From DATHRK01 sp035465395 (GTDB lineage Bacteria > Gemmatimonadota > Gemmatimonadetes > Longimicrobiales > RSA9), in NCBI GenBank assembly GCA_035465395.1, contig DATHRK010000046.1:62001-126000 (forward strand): 64,000 bases of DNA, written 5' to 3'. Shown in pieces: positions 50,245 through 61,119 of this stretch. How positions within the stretch are numbered: position 1 is the first letter of the stretch; each line of letters opens with the position of its first letter. A model generated the notes under the pieces. The model was given only the letters and a program-made list of their open reading frames with translations. It searched no databases and was not told the DNA's origin. The translations under genes were made by a program, and so were the position numbers.

Positions 50245-52332
50245 TCAGTCTCTCATCGACCGGATCAGCGCATCATTGCGCGGATCATCGGCGAACCGCG
50301 AGCGGATCGGGTGGTCGATGAGGTCGCGGGCGTGGAAATCCCCCGGCTGCGCGGCGTACGGTTCCAACTCGGCGAAGAAGTCGTCGGCCATGCCGAGAAT
50401 CGCCCAGCCGTCGGCGCGCCATTTCGCCAGGCGCGCGTCCTCGGCGTAATCCTCTCCCATCCGCCGCAGCGCCGCGGATCGCCGCAGGTCCGCCACCGCG
50501 CCGTCGCGCCGCCCCAGGATGGCGCGGGAGATGCCGCGACGCGCGTACGCGTTCGCCGGGGCGCGCCGTTCCGCGAGGGGGTCGCCCGGCGAGACGTCGA
50601 GCCCGTCCAGGGCAGCGAACTGGCGCACGGTCGAGTCCGCGTACGCCGCGGCGCCTGCGGAGTCCCCCGTCGCGTACCCGAAGAGCGCCAGGGTCGGGTA
50701 GCGCTCGCCAGGGGTGAGCCAGTTCTCTGCGGGGAGCGAGCGAGCACGCTCGTAGAAGGCCCGCAGTCCCTCGCCTCCGGCGGTGAGTCGGGTCCCCAGG
50801 AAAACGGCCGGGTCGCGTTCGAGCGGGATCAGCGTCTCCACCTCGGCCGCGGGCGCGCCCGCGGCGGCCAGGACCTCGGCGAGGGCCTTACGAAGTCGCC
50901 AGCTCTCGGGATCTCGCGCGATGGCGAGGCGCGCCACCCTCTCGGCCTCCTCGTAACGCCGCATGTCGGTCAGCGTCACCGCCACGTCCAACGGAAGGTT
51001 CGAATCGCGGGGGTCGAGTCGCATGGCTTCGCGCAAGCGGGCCAGGGCCTCGTCCCAGCGACCCTGCCGCCGGTACACGAGCGCCGTCGCCTGGTGCATG
51101 GCGGCGTCGTTCGGATACTCCGAGAGGAGTCGCTCGAAGGTGCGCGCCGCGGCGTCGAAATCCCACTCCGCGTAGTACTGGAAGTACCCCCGGGCGAGGC
51201 GGGTCTCGCGGGCGCCGGGCGCGAGCGCCTGCGCCCGGTTCAGCGCTCGTTCCGCAGCCGCGCGGTACTCCTCCCATTGCGCAGTGCCCGCGATGTCCTC
51301 CACGAACAACCGGGCCTGCCAGCTCCAGGCGCGCGCCGCCGCGGCCCAGGCCTCGGCGAAGGCGGGATCGCGGGTCGTGGCCTCCTCGAAGAGAAGCGCC
51401 GCCGAATCTCCGTCCATCCAGATGCCGGCTTCGAGCCCCGCCAGGTACGCGGTGTACGCCTCGAAGTCATCCGTCGGCTCCTCGGCGATGTCGCGCCGCT
51501 CCGCCTCGGTCAGCTCCGCCCGCAGCGCGTCCGTGATCGCGGTGGCGATCTGGCTCTGGATGTCGAAGATGTCGGCGACGGTCAGGTCCCGGTCGTAGGT
51601 CTCCGCCCAGACGTGCTCGTCAGTAGCGCCGTCAATGAGCTGCACGTTGATGCGCAGACGGTCGCCGGCCCGCTGCACGCCTCCCTCGAGGACCGCGGCG
51701 ACCCCGAGCTCCTCCGCGATCAGCGGGATGGACTTCTCGGTGTCGCGGTACTCCTGAACCGAGGTCCGCGATGTGACCCGCAGCGAGCGGATCTTGGACA
51801 GCTGCGTCAGCAGGTCGTCGTGCAGGCCGTCGGTAAAGGGCCGATTGGCGGCGTCCGCCGAGAGGTCGTGGAAGGGGAGCACGGCGAGCGAGGCACCGAG
51901 CCCGCCGGTGTCGGGAGCGGTCGAGCGGCCCAGCCACCAGCCGCCGACGCCGACTGCCGCGAACAGCGTGACGGCGGCCAGTGAGGTCGGCGAGAACCAG
52001 CCGTGGCCTCTCGCCTCGCCCGGCGACACGCTGCGCGTGCGTTCGGATGGAGCGGCCTCGGTGCTCCCCGTCCCCGCCCCGGTGGTCCTCGTGACGCCCT
52101 GCGGCCCCAGGTCGAACGCCCACCCGAGCGCCAGCGCAATGGGAAGGCCGGCGGCCGCTAGCACGACGAACAGCGTCATCGTCCAGGCGGGCAGGCGGAG
52201 CGGCTCGGCGACCAGGTCGACGAGCTGAAGGACAGCGAACGCGACGGCTCCGTAGACGACCGCCACTCGCACGACCTTGCGGCGCTTGAGCTCGTCCAGG
52301 AACGAGCTCCGCTGGGTAGGCGGTTCCGGCAT
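50245..52332 (-). CDS. TolB/FlgO-like N-terminal domain plus TPR membrane protein
   Basis: A 695-residue paralog. ELKRRKVVRVAVVYGAVAFAVLQ and two hydrophobic helices, a third helix (SLAAVTLFAAVGVGGWWLG) and the TolB/FlgO-like domain (LAVLPFHDLSADAANRPF through HVWAETYDRDLTVADIFDI) precede about eight TPRs. It aligns more closely with the gene at 926-3007 (both have QEY or EEY-type SRTSVxEY and GGVQRAGDxxRINVQLIDG) than with its neighbour. The ATG at 52332 gives the family N-terminus; sequence further upstream is not conserved. It is divergent from the matrixin-like gene at 52478. Confidence 0.85.
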   Translation of the reverse strand: MPEPPTQRSSFLDELKRRKVVRVAVVYGAVAFAVLQLVDLVAEPLRLPAWTMTLFVVLAAAGLPIALALGWAFDLGPQGVTRTTGAGTGSTEAAPSERTRSVSPGEARGHGWFSPTSLAAVTLFAAVGVGGWWLGRSTAPDTGGLGASLAVLPFHDLSADAANRPFTDGLHDDLLTQLSKIRSLRVTSRTSVQEYRDTEKSIPLIAEELGVAAVLEGGVQRAGDRLRINVQLIDGATDEHVWAETYDRDLTVADIFDIQSQIATAITDALRAELTEAERRDIAEEPTDDFEAYTAYLAGLEAGIWMDGDSAALLFEEATTRDPAFAEAWAAAARAWSWQARLFVEDIAGTAQWEEYRAAAERALNRAQALAPGARETRLARGYFQYYAEWDFDAAARTFERLLSEYPNDAAMHQATALVYRRQGRWDEALARLREAMRLDPRDSNLPLDVAVTLTDMRRYEEAERVARLAIARDPESWRLRKALAEVLAAAGAPAAEVETLIPLERDPAVFLGTRLTAGGEGLRAFYERARSLPAENWLTPGERYPTLALFGYATGDSAGAAAYADSTVRQFAALDGLDVSPGDPLAERRAPANAYARRGISRAILGRRDGAVADLRRSAALRRMGEDYAEDARLAKWRADGWAILGMADDFFAELEPYAAQPGDFHARDLIDHPIRSRFADDPRNDALIRSMRD

Positions 52333-52477
52333 CGACCGTCGACGGTTCGAGGTTGTCGTTTGGCGCGCTACGGACGGGCGTCGCGGAGTATCGCGCCTGC
52401 CGGGCAACGATACAACGGTGGGGGCGGAGGTGCGCGGGTAGTTGTGACCTATCCGGTCGTGGTTCAATCATGTCTTC

Positions 52478-53212
52478 ATGCGCAGACTTGCGAGACGTAC
52501 ACCCGGGTTGGCCGTGCTGCTGCTTGCCCCGCTCGCGCTCGGCTGCTTCGAGGCGGCGGGGTCCGACGCCGGTGCCGACGGCGGACGTGCGTTCTCCGAC
52601 CTGCGCATTCCGGCCTGGGAGGCGTGCGGAGAGGTGGGGTATCTCTGCGCCCAGCTCCTCGATTCGCTGTCCTTCCGGGTGCTGCGGTGGCCCGACCGCG
52701 TGCAGGAGCTGTCCATCCGGGTGCCGCTCCCCGAGGTCGCCGAAGGCATCGGCCCGGAGAGGGCTCGTCGCATGCAGGAGTCGGCCGTGCGGGGCATCCG
52801 CGTCTGGGACGGCCTGCCCCTCCGGCTGCGCGTCAACGACGAGACGGAGACGTCCCCCGATATCGTCGTGGAGTGGGTGCGCCGGCTTCCGGGCACCCAG
52901 GTGGGCATGACACGGATCCGGTGGATCCAGGTGTTCGGTCGGTCGAGCTTCTCGATTCCGAGCATCCAGATCGCAACGCACAATCCCGGACGGCGCGCGC
53001 TCCCGCAGTCCCCGGGGGAGGTGCAGGTCGTCGCCGTGCACGAGATGGGACACGCGTTGGGTCTGCCCCACAGCGACCAGCCCGGCGACGTGATGTTCTC
53101 GTCGAATGCCGCCCGCCCGCTGTCGATACGCGACCGTCGCACGGTGAGAGCACTGTATGGCCTTCCCGTCGGTGCCACCGTTTTCCGGAACGAGCCACCT
53201 CAGGGGCCGTAA
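52478..53212 (+). CDS. Matrixin-like zinc metalloprotease lipoprotein (paralog)
   Basis: A 244-residue lipoprotein with signal LLLAPLALGC. It parallels the gene at 39992 throughout: WEACGEVGYLC Cys pair, SFRVLRWPD, a helical midsection, and HEMGHALGLPH (His188, Glu189, His192, His198) followed by DVMFSSNAARPLSIRDRRTVRALYGLP. Both also share the C-terminal RxVRALYGLP helix that closes the matrixin fold. The two genes are therefore a duplicated, exported metzincin pair of unknown substrate. The start ATG at 52478 gives a well-formed signal peptide, although no strong ribosome site precedes it. Confidence 0.84.
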   Translation: MRRLARRTPGLAVLLLAPLALGCFEAAGSDAGADGGRAFSDLRIPAWEACGEVGYLCAQLLDSLSFRVLRWPDRVQELSIRVPLPEVAEGIGPERARRMQESAVRGIRVWDGLPLRLRVNDETETSPDIVVEWVRRLPGTQVGMTRIRWIQVFGRSSFSIPSIQIATHNPGRRALPQSPGEVQVVAVHEMGHALGLPHSDQPGDVMFSSNAARPLSIRDRRTVRALYGLPVGATVFRNEPPQGP

Positions 53213-53416
53213 AGGAGCGCTTCACAGGCCCGGGGCCGGTCGTCCGGCGCCGGTGTCGGGCTGCCTTGCGACGGCCGCCCCGGTCCGCGCACCTTCTCGC
53301 AACGCGCGCGGCCAGCCCCGCACCGCCGTTCCTCGCCCCGTGCGGGGCTGCGAAAGGGGGACCCGAGGACGCCGGGTCGTCGGCCGCGCCGCCACCCAGG
53401 AAGTCAGGAGATGCGC

Positions 53417-55549
53417 ATGCCCCGGTCCGCCGATCGGACCCGCGGGCGGCTCGTAGCCGCCCGCCCTATCGTCGTAGCCGTACTCGCCCTTGCCGCGCTC
53501 GCTCCGACGGCGTCTGCCCAGGCCGCCATCGGCGGTGAGCGCCTCACCGTCGAGAAGTATCTGGACTTCGAAGCGGTCGCTGATCCCGTGATCTCGCCCG
53601 ACGCGCGGCGCGTCGTCTACACCCGGCGCTGGGTCGATCCGTCCAAGGATCGCTTCGGCTCCACGCTGTGGATGATCGAGGCAGACGGGACGCGAAACCG
53701 CCAGCTTCGGGACGGCTCGAACGCGCGCTGGTCGCCGGACGGAACCCGCATCCTGTTCGTGGATTCCGACGACGACGGCAAAGCACAGATCTTCGTGCGC
53801 TGGATGGACGCGGAGGGGGCAGTGACGCAGGTGACGCGGGTCGCCGAGGCGCCGCAGAACCCGCAGTGGTCCCCGGACGGTCGCTCGATCGCCTTCGCGG
53901 CGTTCGTGCCGGCCTCGAGCTCCTGGCCGATCGACCTGCCCGCCCCCCCGGAGGGCGCGACCTGGACCGAACCTCCGCGCATCATCGAACGGACGCACTT
54001 CCGGGCCGACCGGCGTGGGTTCCTGGAGGACGGCAACACGCACCTCTTCGTCGTACCCGCGGAGGGCGGCACGCCGCGGCAGCTCACCGAGGGCGCATGG
54101 AGCGTCGGGGGTAGCGGCATCGGCCTGCCCGGCGGGGCACCCTTCGACTGGTCGCCGGACGGCCGCGCGCTCGTCTTCGCCGCCATGATGGAGGACGCAG
54201 ACACGCTCTATCGTCAGATGCGCATCCACGCCGTCGATGTGGAGAGCGGGGGGGTGCGGTCCATCACCGACACGAAGGGAGCCTGGAGCGGGCCGCGCGT
54301 GTCGCCGGACGGCTCGACGGTGGCGTTCACGGGCTTTCCCTTCACCACGCAGACCTACCGCGCGAGCGAGCTCTGGCTGGCAGACATCGGCGGTGGCAAC
54401 ATGCGCTCGCTGACGGCCGCGTTCGACCGCGACCCGCAGGACGTCACCTGGGCCCCGGACGGCCGCAGCCTGTACTTCACGGCGCAGAGCGAGGGCGCGC
54501 AGCAGCTGTACCGTGTCACGGCCGGCGGTGACGTGACGGCGCTGACCGAGGGGCGCCATCTGATCGACCTGGCCTCGATGTCGGCGGGTGGGGCGGCTAC
54601 CGCCGTGGTGCGCGGGCCGCACGAGCCGGGCGACGCCTACGTGCTCCGCACCCAGTCGCCCAACCGCATGACGCGCCTCACACGGGTGAACGAGGACGTG
54701 CTGGAGCGCGTTGCCCTCGGCGAGGTCGAGGAAGTCTGGTACGACGTGCCGGACGGGACGCGCGTGCAAGGTTGGATCGTCAAGCCACCCGACTTCGATC
54801 CCTCGGGCGAGTACCCGCTGATCCTGCACATCCACGGCGGGCCGCACGCGATGTACAACACGGCGTTCAGCTACGCCTTCCAGAACTTCGCGGCTCATGA
54901 CTACGTGGTCCTCTACACCAACCCGCGCGGCAGCACGGGGTACGGGACCGACTTCGGAAACGCGATCGACAACGGCTATCCCTCGGTCGACTACGACGAT
55001 TTGATGGCGGGCGTCGAGGAGGTCGTGGGGCGCGGCTACGTCGACACCTCGCGCATGTACGTCACGGGCTGCAGCGGCGGGGGCGTGCTCTCGAGCTGGG
55101 TGATCGGCAACACGGACCGCTTCGCGGCCGCCGGCGTGCGCTGCCCGGTGGTGAACTGGATGAGCTTCGCGGGTACGGCCGACATCGTGACCTGGGGCTA
55201 CCACCGCTTCGAAGGCTTCCCCTGGACCAACCCCGAGAAGTATCTCGCACACTCTCCCCTGATGCTGGTGGGCAACGTCACGACGCCGACCGCGGTGATG
55301 ACGGGAGAGCTGGACCTGCGCACGCCGATGTCACAGAGCGAGGAGTACTTCCAGGCTCTGCGCGCCGAGGGCGTCCCCGCGGTGCTGTTTCGCTTCAACG
55401 ACGAGTACCACGGCACCGGGTCGAAGCCGTCCAACTTCATGCGCACGCAACTCTACCTGATGAGCTGGTTCGAGCGCTGGCACCGGGACGAGGCCGGCAA
55501 CGCGGTGGAGTCGGGCGAGGACGACGAGCGGGTGACGACGGACGAGTAG
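53417..55549 (+). CDS. Exported S9-family prolyl oligopeptidase-type peptidase
   Basis: A 710-residue protein with a signal peptide ending TASAQA (about residue 35). An N-terminal seven-bladed beta-propeller built of SPDG/WSPDG repeats (WSPDGTRILFV, WSPDGRSIAFA, WSPDGRALVFA and others) leads to an alpha/beta hydrolase with the triad Ser553 (TGCSGGG), Asp633 (GELDLRTP) and His665 (DEYHGTG). The nucleophile elbow reads G-C-S-G-G, with Cys where Gly is usual. Acylaminoacyl- or dipeptidyl-peptidase activity is likely. ATG 53417 sits 6 bp after CAGGAG and is preferred over ATG 53411, which is too close. Confidence 0.9.
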   Translation: MPRSADRTRGRLVAARPIVVAVLALAALAPTASAQAAIGGERLTVEKYLDFEAVADPVISPDARRVVYTRRWVDPSKDRFGSTLWMIEADGTRNRQLRDGSNARWSPDGTRILFVDSDDDGKAQIFVRWMDAEGAVTQVTRVAEAPQNPQWSPDGRSIAFAAFVPASSSWPIDLPAPPEGATWTEPPRIIERTHFRADRRGFLEDGNTHLFVVPAEGGTPRQLTEGAWSVGGSGIGLPGGAPFDWSPDGRALVFAAMMEDADTLYRQMRIHAVDVESGGVRSITDTKGAWSGPRVSPDGSTVAFTGFPFTTQTYRASELWLADIGGGNMRSLTAAFDRDPQDVTWAPDGRSLYFTAQSEGAQQLYRVTAGGDVTALTEGRHLIDLASMSAGGAATAVVRGPHEPGDAYVLRTQSPNRMTRLTRVNEDVLERVALGEVEEVWYDVPDGTRVQGWIVKPPDFDPSGEYPLILHIHGGPHAMYNTAFSYAFQNFAAHDYVVLYTNPRGSTGYGTDFGNAIDNGYPSVDYDDLMAGVEEVVGRGYVDTSRMYVTGCSGGGVLSSWVIGNTDRFAAAGVRCPVVNWMSFAGTADIVTWGYHRFEGFPWTNPEKYLAHSPLMLVGNVTTPTAVMTGELDLRTPMSQSEEYFQALRAEGVPAVLFRFNDEYHGTGSKPSNFMRTQLYLMSWFERWHRDEAGNAVESGEDDERVTTDE

Positions 55550-55624
55550 TCACCATGCCTTCGGCCTGAATGCACCGCGGCGTCGCGCCCCCGCCTCTTG
55601 AACGATCGAAGGAGGAAGTACGTC

Positions 55625-57136
55625 GTGGATGACGGCAAGGGAGTAGACGTTCGCGCGACGGGCGCGGAGGGGCGCGGCCGTGAAGAGACGGCGAGGAACG
55701 GACCGATGGGCCGCCGCGAGGCGGTTCGGCTAGGCGCGGGAGGGTTGGGACTCGCGGCGGTAGCCGGCGTCGAGGGGTGCGCCGGGGCCGGCACGCCCGC
55801 GCCCGCCCCGGAGAGGCCGGCTGCGCCCCCAGCCGCGCCGCCCACGGCGTATCCCGGCGACGGGCTCGCGGCCATCCCGGCGGGCGTCGCCGATTCGGCG
55901 CCCGCATCGCTCCTCGCCGCCCCTCCCATCGATGAAGTCCGCATCGGCTTCGTGGGGGTCGGCGGCATGGGCAGCGCCCACGTCGAGAACCTGCTGAGGA
56001 TCGAGGGCTGCCGGATCGCGGCCGTCTGCGACATCGTCCCCGAGAAGGTCACGCGCAGCCAAGACCGGGTCGTCGAGGCGGGCTTTCCCCGTCCGGCGCG
56101 TTACGACCGAAGCGACCGCGACTTCGAGCGCATGTGCGCCGAGGAGGACCTCGACCTCGTCTTCAACGCCACGCCCTGGCGCTGGCACGTGCCGATCTGC
56201 GTCGCCGCCATGGAGAACGGTAAGCACGCCGCGACCGAGGTGCCGGCCGCCTACACGCTGGAGGACTGCTGGCGGCTCGTCGAGGTCGCCGAGAGCACCG
56301 CCCGCCACTGCGTCATGATGGAGAACGTCAACTACGGGCGCATGGAGATGATGGTCCTGCGGATGGTGCGGGAGGGTCTGCTCGGCGAGGTTCTGCACGG
56401 CGAGGGCGGCTACCTGCACGACCTGCGCGAAATCAAGTTCTCGGAGGAGGGCGAGGGGCTTTGGCGGCGCGCGCACTCCATGGAGCGCAACGGCAACCTC
56501 TACCCGACGCACGGACTCGGCCCCATCGCCAACTGCATGGACATCAACCGCGGCGACCGGTTCGCGACGCTGGTGTCGATGAGCAGCCCCTCCCGTGGTC
56601 TGCAGGCATGGGCGCGCGATCACTATCCGGAGGGCCACCCCAAGCGGCAGGAGACCTACGTGCTGGGGGACGTCAACGCGAGCCTGATCCAGACCGCGAA
56701 CGGCCGCACGATCTACGTCAGCCACGACACGAACCTGCCCCGCCCCTACAGCCGGATCCATCTGGTCCAGGGGACCGACGGGATCTTCCAGGGCTACCCC
56801 GACCGCGTCTACATCGAGGGGATGAGCGAGCCGCACCGCTGGGATGACGCCTCGGAGTGGCTGGAACGGTACGACCACCCCCTGTGGCAGCAGATGGAGG
56901 AGCGCTCCCGCGGCGCCGGCCACGGCGGCATGGACTTCATGGAGGACTATCGGCTGATCAAGTGCCTGCGCGAGGGACGGCCGACCGACATGAACGTCTA
57001 CGACGCCGCGGCCCTGTCGGCGGTGACGCCGCTCTCGGAGTGGTCGGTGGCGAACGGGAGCATGCCGGCGGCGTTCCCGGACTTCACGCGGGGCCGGTGG
57101 CGCGAGTGGCCGCAGCTGGGGCTGGTGGAGGCGTAA
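55625..57136 (+). CDS. GH109-type NAD-dependent glycosidase (Gfo/Idh/MocA fold, Tat-exported)
   Basis: A 503-residue protein. A twin-arginine-like signal (MGRREAVRLGAGGLGLAAVAG) lies near residues 28-48. The Rossmann domain (RIGFVGVGGMGSAHVENLL) and the C-terminal signatures HGEGGYLHDLRE, NLYPTHGLGPIANCMDINRGDR and HRWDDASEW strongly resemble GH109 alpha-N-acetylgalactosaminidase, which hydrolyses glycosides through a bound NAD redox cycle. GTG 55625 lies behind a strong AAGGAGGAAG site; an upstream TTG (55598) precedes it and is rejected. The galactokinase gene follows 7 bp downstream, supporting a sugar-salvage role. Confidence 0.88.
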   Translation: MDDGKGVDVRATGAEGRGREETARNGPMGRREAVRLGAGGLGLAAVAGVEGCAGAGTPAPAPERPAAPPAAPPTAYPGDGLAAIPAGVADSAPASLLAAPPIDEVRIGFVGVGGMGSAHVENLLRIEGCRIAAVCDIVPEKVTRSQDRVVEAGFPRPARYDRSDRDFERMCAEEDLDLVFNATPWRWHVPICVAAMENGKHAATEVPAAYTLEDCWRLVEVAESTARHCVMMENVNYGRMEMMVLRMVREGLLGEVLHGEGGYLHDLREIKFSEEGEGLWRRAHSMERNGNLYPTHGLGPIANCMDINRGDRFATLVSMSSPSRGLQAWARDHYPEGHPKRQETYVLGDVNASLIQTANGRTIYVSHDTNLPRPYSRIHLVQGTDGIFQGYPDRVYIEGMSEPHRWDDASEWLERYDHPLWQQMEERSRGAGHGGMDFMEDYRLIKCLREGRPTDMNVYDAAALSAVTPLSEWSVANGSMPAAFPDFTRGRWREWPQLGLVEA

Positions 57137-57143
57137 GGCTCGC

Positions 57144-58373
<1,230 letters not shown>

Positions 58374-58406
58374 GCGCGAGCTGGCGATCCGGCTGCAGCG
58401 TGGAGA

Positions 58407-60155
58407 TCAGCTCAGGAACCGGATCCGCGGCAGCAGCCTCGCGATGCCCCACGCCGCGCCCGCCGCGACCAGGAGGCCAACCGCGCCCTGGGCCACCTGG
58501 CCGTACAACAGGTAGCCCGTCCCGAACAGAGCCCCGTACACCAGCGCGCAGCCCAGGAACCACGCCAGGAGCGGCACGCTCACGCTGTCGCCGGTGGCAG
58601 CCGCGGCGTCGCCCACCACCGCCCGCCACCCGGCCCCGATCGGCCGGATGCGGTCGTAGAAGGCCCGTAGCGTCGCCTCGTCGTCCGGCGGCGTCAGGAA
58701 CGTCACGGTCATCCAGCCAACGGTCGTGATCACCACCCCGATGACCAGCTCGAGCCAGGGGTCCAGCGTCGCGTACTGCATGATCACCGCGACCACGAAC
58801 GAGATCACCATTGCGGAGATCTCGCTCCACGCGTTGATCCGCCACCAGAACCAGCGCAGCAGGAACACGAGGCCCGTCCCGGCGCCGATCTGAAGCATGA
58901 TCTGGAACGCCTGGAGCGCGTTGGTCAGCCACAGGGCGAAGGCCGAGGAGAGCACGATCAAGGCGACCGTCGCGAGCCGGCCGGCGCGCACGTACTCCGC
59001 CTCGGTGCGATCGGGGGCCACGAAGCGCCGGTAGAAGTCGTCCACCACGTACGACGCGCCCCAGTTGAGGTGCGTGCTGATGGTCGACATGTAGGCCGCC
59101 GCGAGCGACGCGACCACGAGACCGAGCAGGCCCGACGGGACGAACACCAGCATCGCCGGGTAGGCCAGGTCGTTGCCGAGGATCGAGCTGTCGACGTGGG
59201 GGAACGCCTCGGCGATGGCAGCCAGGTCCGGGTACACGACGAGAGACGCCAGCCCCACCAGGATCCACGGCCACGGCCGGATCGCGTAGTGCGCGACGTT
59301 GAACCAGAGCGTGGCCTTCAGCGCGTGGCTCTCGTCGCGGGCCGCCAGCATCCGCTGCGCCGCGTACCCACCGCCGCCGGGCTCCGAGCCCGGATACCAG
59401 GTGCTCCACCACTGCACGGCGATCGGGACGATGAACACGGCCGTGGCGGTGCTCCAGTCGGAGAAGTCGGGCAGGAAGGAGAGGCGTCCGGACACCGCCG
59501 GATGCTGCACGAGGCCCGCGAGCCCCCCGACCTCGGGCTGCGCCAGCGCGTAGTACGCCGCCGCGAGCGACCCGATCATCGCCAGCGCGAACAGAAGCAG
59601 GTCGGTCACGACGACCCCCCACAGCCCGGCGGTGGCCGAGTAGAGGACCGTGAGCACGCCCGCCACGAGCACGACCTCGTACTTGCCGACCCCCAGGAGC
59701 ACGCCGCCGATCTTGATGGCCGCGAGCGTGACCGTGGCCATGATCACCATGTTGAAGAACACGCCCAGGTAGAGCGCGCGGAATCCGCGCAGGAAGGCCG
59801 CGGGCCGGCCCGAATAGCGCAGCTCGTAGAAGCCGACGTCGGTGAACACGCCCGATCGCCGCCACAGCTTCGCGTAGAAGAAGACCGTGGCCATGCCGGT
59901 GAGCAGGAACGCCCACCAGACCCAGTTCCCGCTCACGCCGCCCGAGCGGACGATGTCCGCGACGAGGTTGGGCGTGTCGGTCGAGAACGTCGTGGCCACC
60001 ATCGACGTGCCGAGCAACCACCAGGGCATGGTCCGTCCGCCCAGGAAGAACTCGGAGGTGTCCTCGCCCGCGCGCCGGGAGAAGGCCAGACCTATGGCCA
60101 CCGCCACGACCATGTAGGCGGCGACGACGGTCCAGTCGAGCGTGGTCAGTCGCAT
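58407..60155 (-). CDS. Sodium:solute symporter family transporter
   Basis: A 582-residue integral membrane protein of the SSS family with about 13-14 helices. Family features include the opening MRLTTLDWTVVAAYMVVAVAIGL, EFFLGGRTMPWW, a TxxTFSTDTPN sodium-site region, GGGYAAQRML and AAYMSTISTHLNWGASYVVDDFYRRF. It probably imports a sugar or organic solute with sodium; the adjacent GH109-galK pair (convergent, 33 bp) and nucleotidyltransferase suggest a sugar. ATG 60155 is chosen; open sequence upstream to 60350 lacks conservation. It lies 31 bp after the nucleotidyltransferase gene. Confidence 0.9.
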   Translation of the reverse strand: MRLTTLDWTVVAAYMVVAVAIGLAFSRRAGEDTSEFFLGGRTMPWWLLGTSMVATTFSTDTPNLVADIVRSGGVSGNWVWWAFLLTGMATVFFYAKLWRRSGVFTDVGFYELRYSGRPAAFLRGFRALYLGVFFNMVIMATVTLAAIKIGGVLLGVGKYEVVLVAGVLTVLYSATAGLWGVVVTDLLLFALAMIGSLAAAYYALAQPEVGGLAGLVQHPAVSGRLSFLPDFSDWSTATAVFIVPIAVQWWSTWYPGSEPGGGGYAAQRMLAARDESHALKATLWFNVAHYAIRPWPWILVGLASLVVYPDLAAIAEAFPHVDSSILGNDLAYPAMLVFVPSGLLGLVVASLAAAYMSTISTHLNWGASYVVDDFYRRFVAPDRTEAEYVRAGRLATVALIVLSSAFALWLTNALQAFQIMLQIGAGTGLVFLLRWFWWRINAWSEISAMVISFVVAVIMQYATLDPWLELVIGVVITTVGWMTVTFLTPPDDEATLRAFYDRIRPIGAGWRAVVGDAAAATGDSVSVPLLAWFLGCALVYGALFGTGYLLYGQVAQGAVGLLVAAGAAWGIARLLPRIRFLS

Positions 60156-60186
60156 GCAAGCCCCGTGGTGGAGTCCCCTCCGTGCG

Positions 60187-61119
60187 TCACGGCGACGCGG
60201 CCCGGCCGGCGTCCCCCCGAAGGTCCGCCGGATAGGCTCCACTGGCAACGAGACGGACCAGCACGGCGCGCGCGCGGCCGAGATCGGCCTTCGTAGTGAT
60301 CCCGAACGCGAGCGCATCGGTGCGCACGACCCGGACTTCGGCGCCGCCACGGATCGCGCGGTTCACCGCGTCCGGGATCATGAACTCCTCAGCGTCGCGC
60401 GGCCCGCCCTCCAGAAAGGCGCTCCATCCGCGCCGCAGCCCGGCGAGGATCGAGGGGCGGAAGGCCCAGAGATTCATCGACACGGGGGCGTCGGGCTCGA
60501 GCACGTCCTCGGTACCATCGGCCGCGCGGGCCCGATACCGGCCGTCTGGCCGGCGGCGTACGTCGAAGCGCTCCTCCAGGCGCACGAGCCTGTCGCCCTC
60601 GATCAGGCAGCGAGCCCGCGACACCCGATCCGTCTCCGCCATCGTCCGCTCGAGCCGATACGCCACGACCGCGTGTCGCTCGGCGGCCGGCGCACCCGGC
60701 TCGGTGGCGCCGGCGACCAGCGCGGCCGCGGCGGACGCGATCGCGGCTCGCCCGTAGAAGTCGTCCGCGTTGGCCACGACGAACGGCGCGGTGCCGAGCG
60801 CGTCGGCGGCTGCCAACAAGGCGTGGGCGGTCCCCCAGGGGCGGGCGCGGGCGGGGAGATTCGCCTGCTCGGCTGCCTGGAGCGAGAGCGCTGGGGGTGC
60901 GAAGTCACCGAGCTCGCGCCGCAGCCGCTGGCCCATGCCGGGAGGGCAGACGACCACGGCGCGGCCGATCCCCGCGGCCGCGGCGTCGTGGAGGGTATAC
61001 GCGGCGAGGGGCTCTCCGGCCGGTCCGACGGGGGCGCGCTGCTTGAGTCCGCCGAAGCGGCTGCCGCGGCCGCCCGCGAGCAGTACGATGGCGTCGGGGT
61101 CGTCGTGTGGGCCCTTCAT
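60187..61119 (-). CDS. Sugar-phosphate nucleotidyltransferase-like protein
   Basis: A 310-residue nucleotidyltransferase with the NTP motif LLAGGRGSRFGGLKQRAPVGPAG (residues 14-36), metal motif VANADDFYG, and a long unusual region with SMNLWAFRPSIL and ITTKADLGRAR. The sequence type GGxGSRxGGLKQ is often found beside kinases or sugar-transport genes and likely activates a sugar-1-phosphate with a nucleotide. In this locus it would convert the product of GalK, but the substrate is not proven. Start uncertain: ATG 61119 is used; GTG 61143 is eight codons upstream. Upstream of the symporter gene on the same strand, so probably co-transcribed with it. Confidence 0.8.
   Translation of the reverse strand: MKGPHDDPDAIVLLAGGRGSRFGGLKQRAPVGPAGEPLAAYTLHDAAAAGIGRAVVVCPPGMGQRLRRELGDFAPPALSLQAAEQANLPARARPWGTAHALLAAADALGTAPFVVANADDFYGRAAIASAAAALVAGATEPGAPAAERHAVVAYRLERTMAETDRVSRARCLIEGDRLVRLEERFDVRRRPDGRYRARAADGTEDVLEPDAPVSMNLWAFRPSILAGLRRGWSAFLEGGPRDAEEFMIPDAVNRAIRGGAEVRVVRTDALAFGITTKADLGRARAVLVRLVASGAYPADLRGDAGRAASP

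Noticed and set aside
48400..51984. 1194-codon plus-strand frame across the TolB/TPR pair
   Set aside because: Antisense to two genes with clear domains and conserved N-termini; composition is that of a shadow frame.
53335..53348. GCCCCG/CGGGGC hairpin before the S9 peptidase as a terminator
   Set aside because: Two-base loop and no following U-run; only weakly different from background GC repeats.
53222..55252. 676-codon minus-strand frame across the S9 peptidase
   Set aside because: The plus strand has a signal peptide, propeller repeats and a full catalytic triad; the minus frame has no motif.
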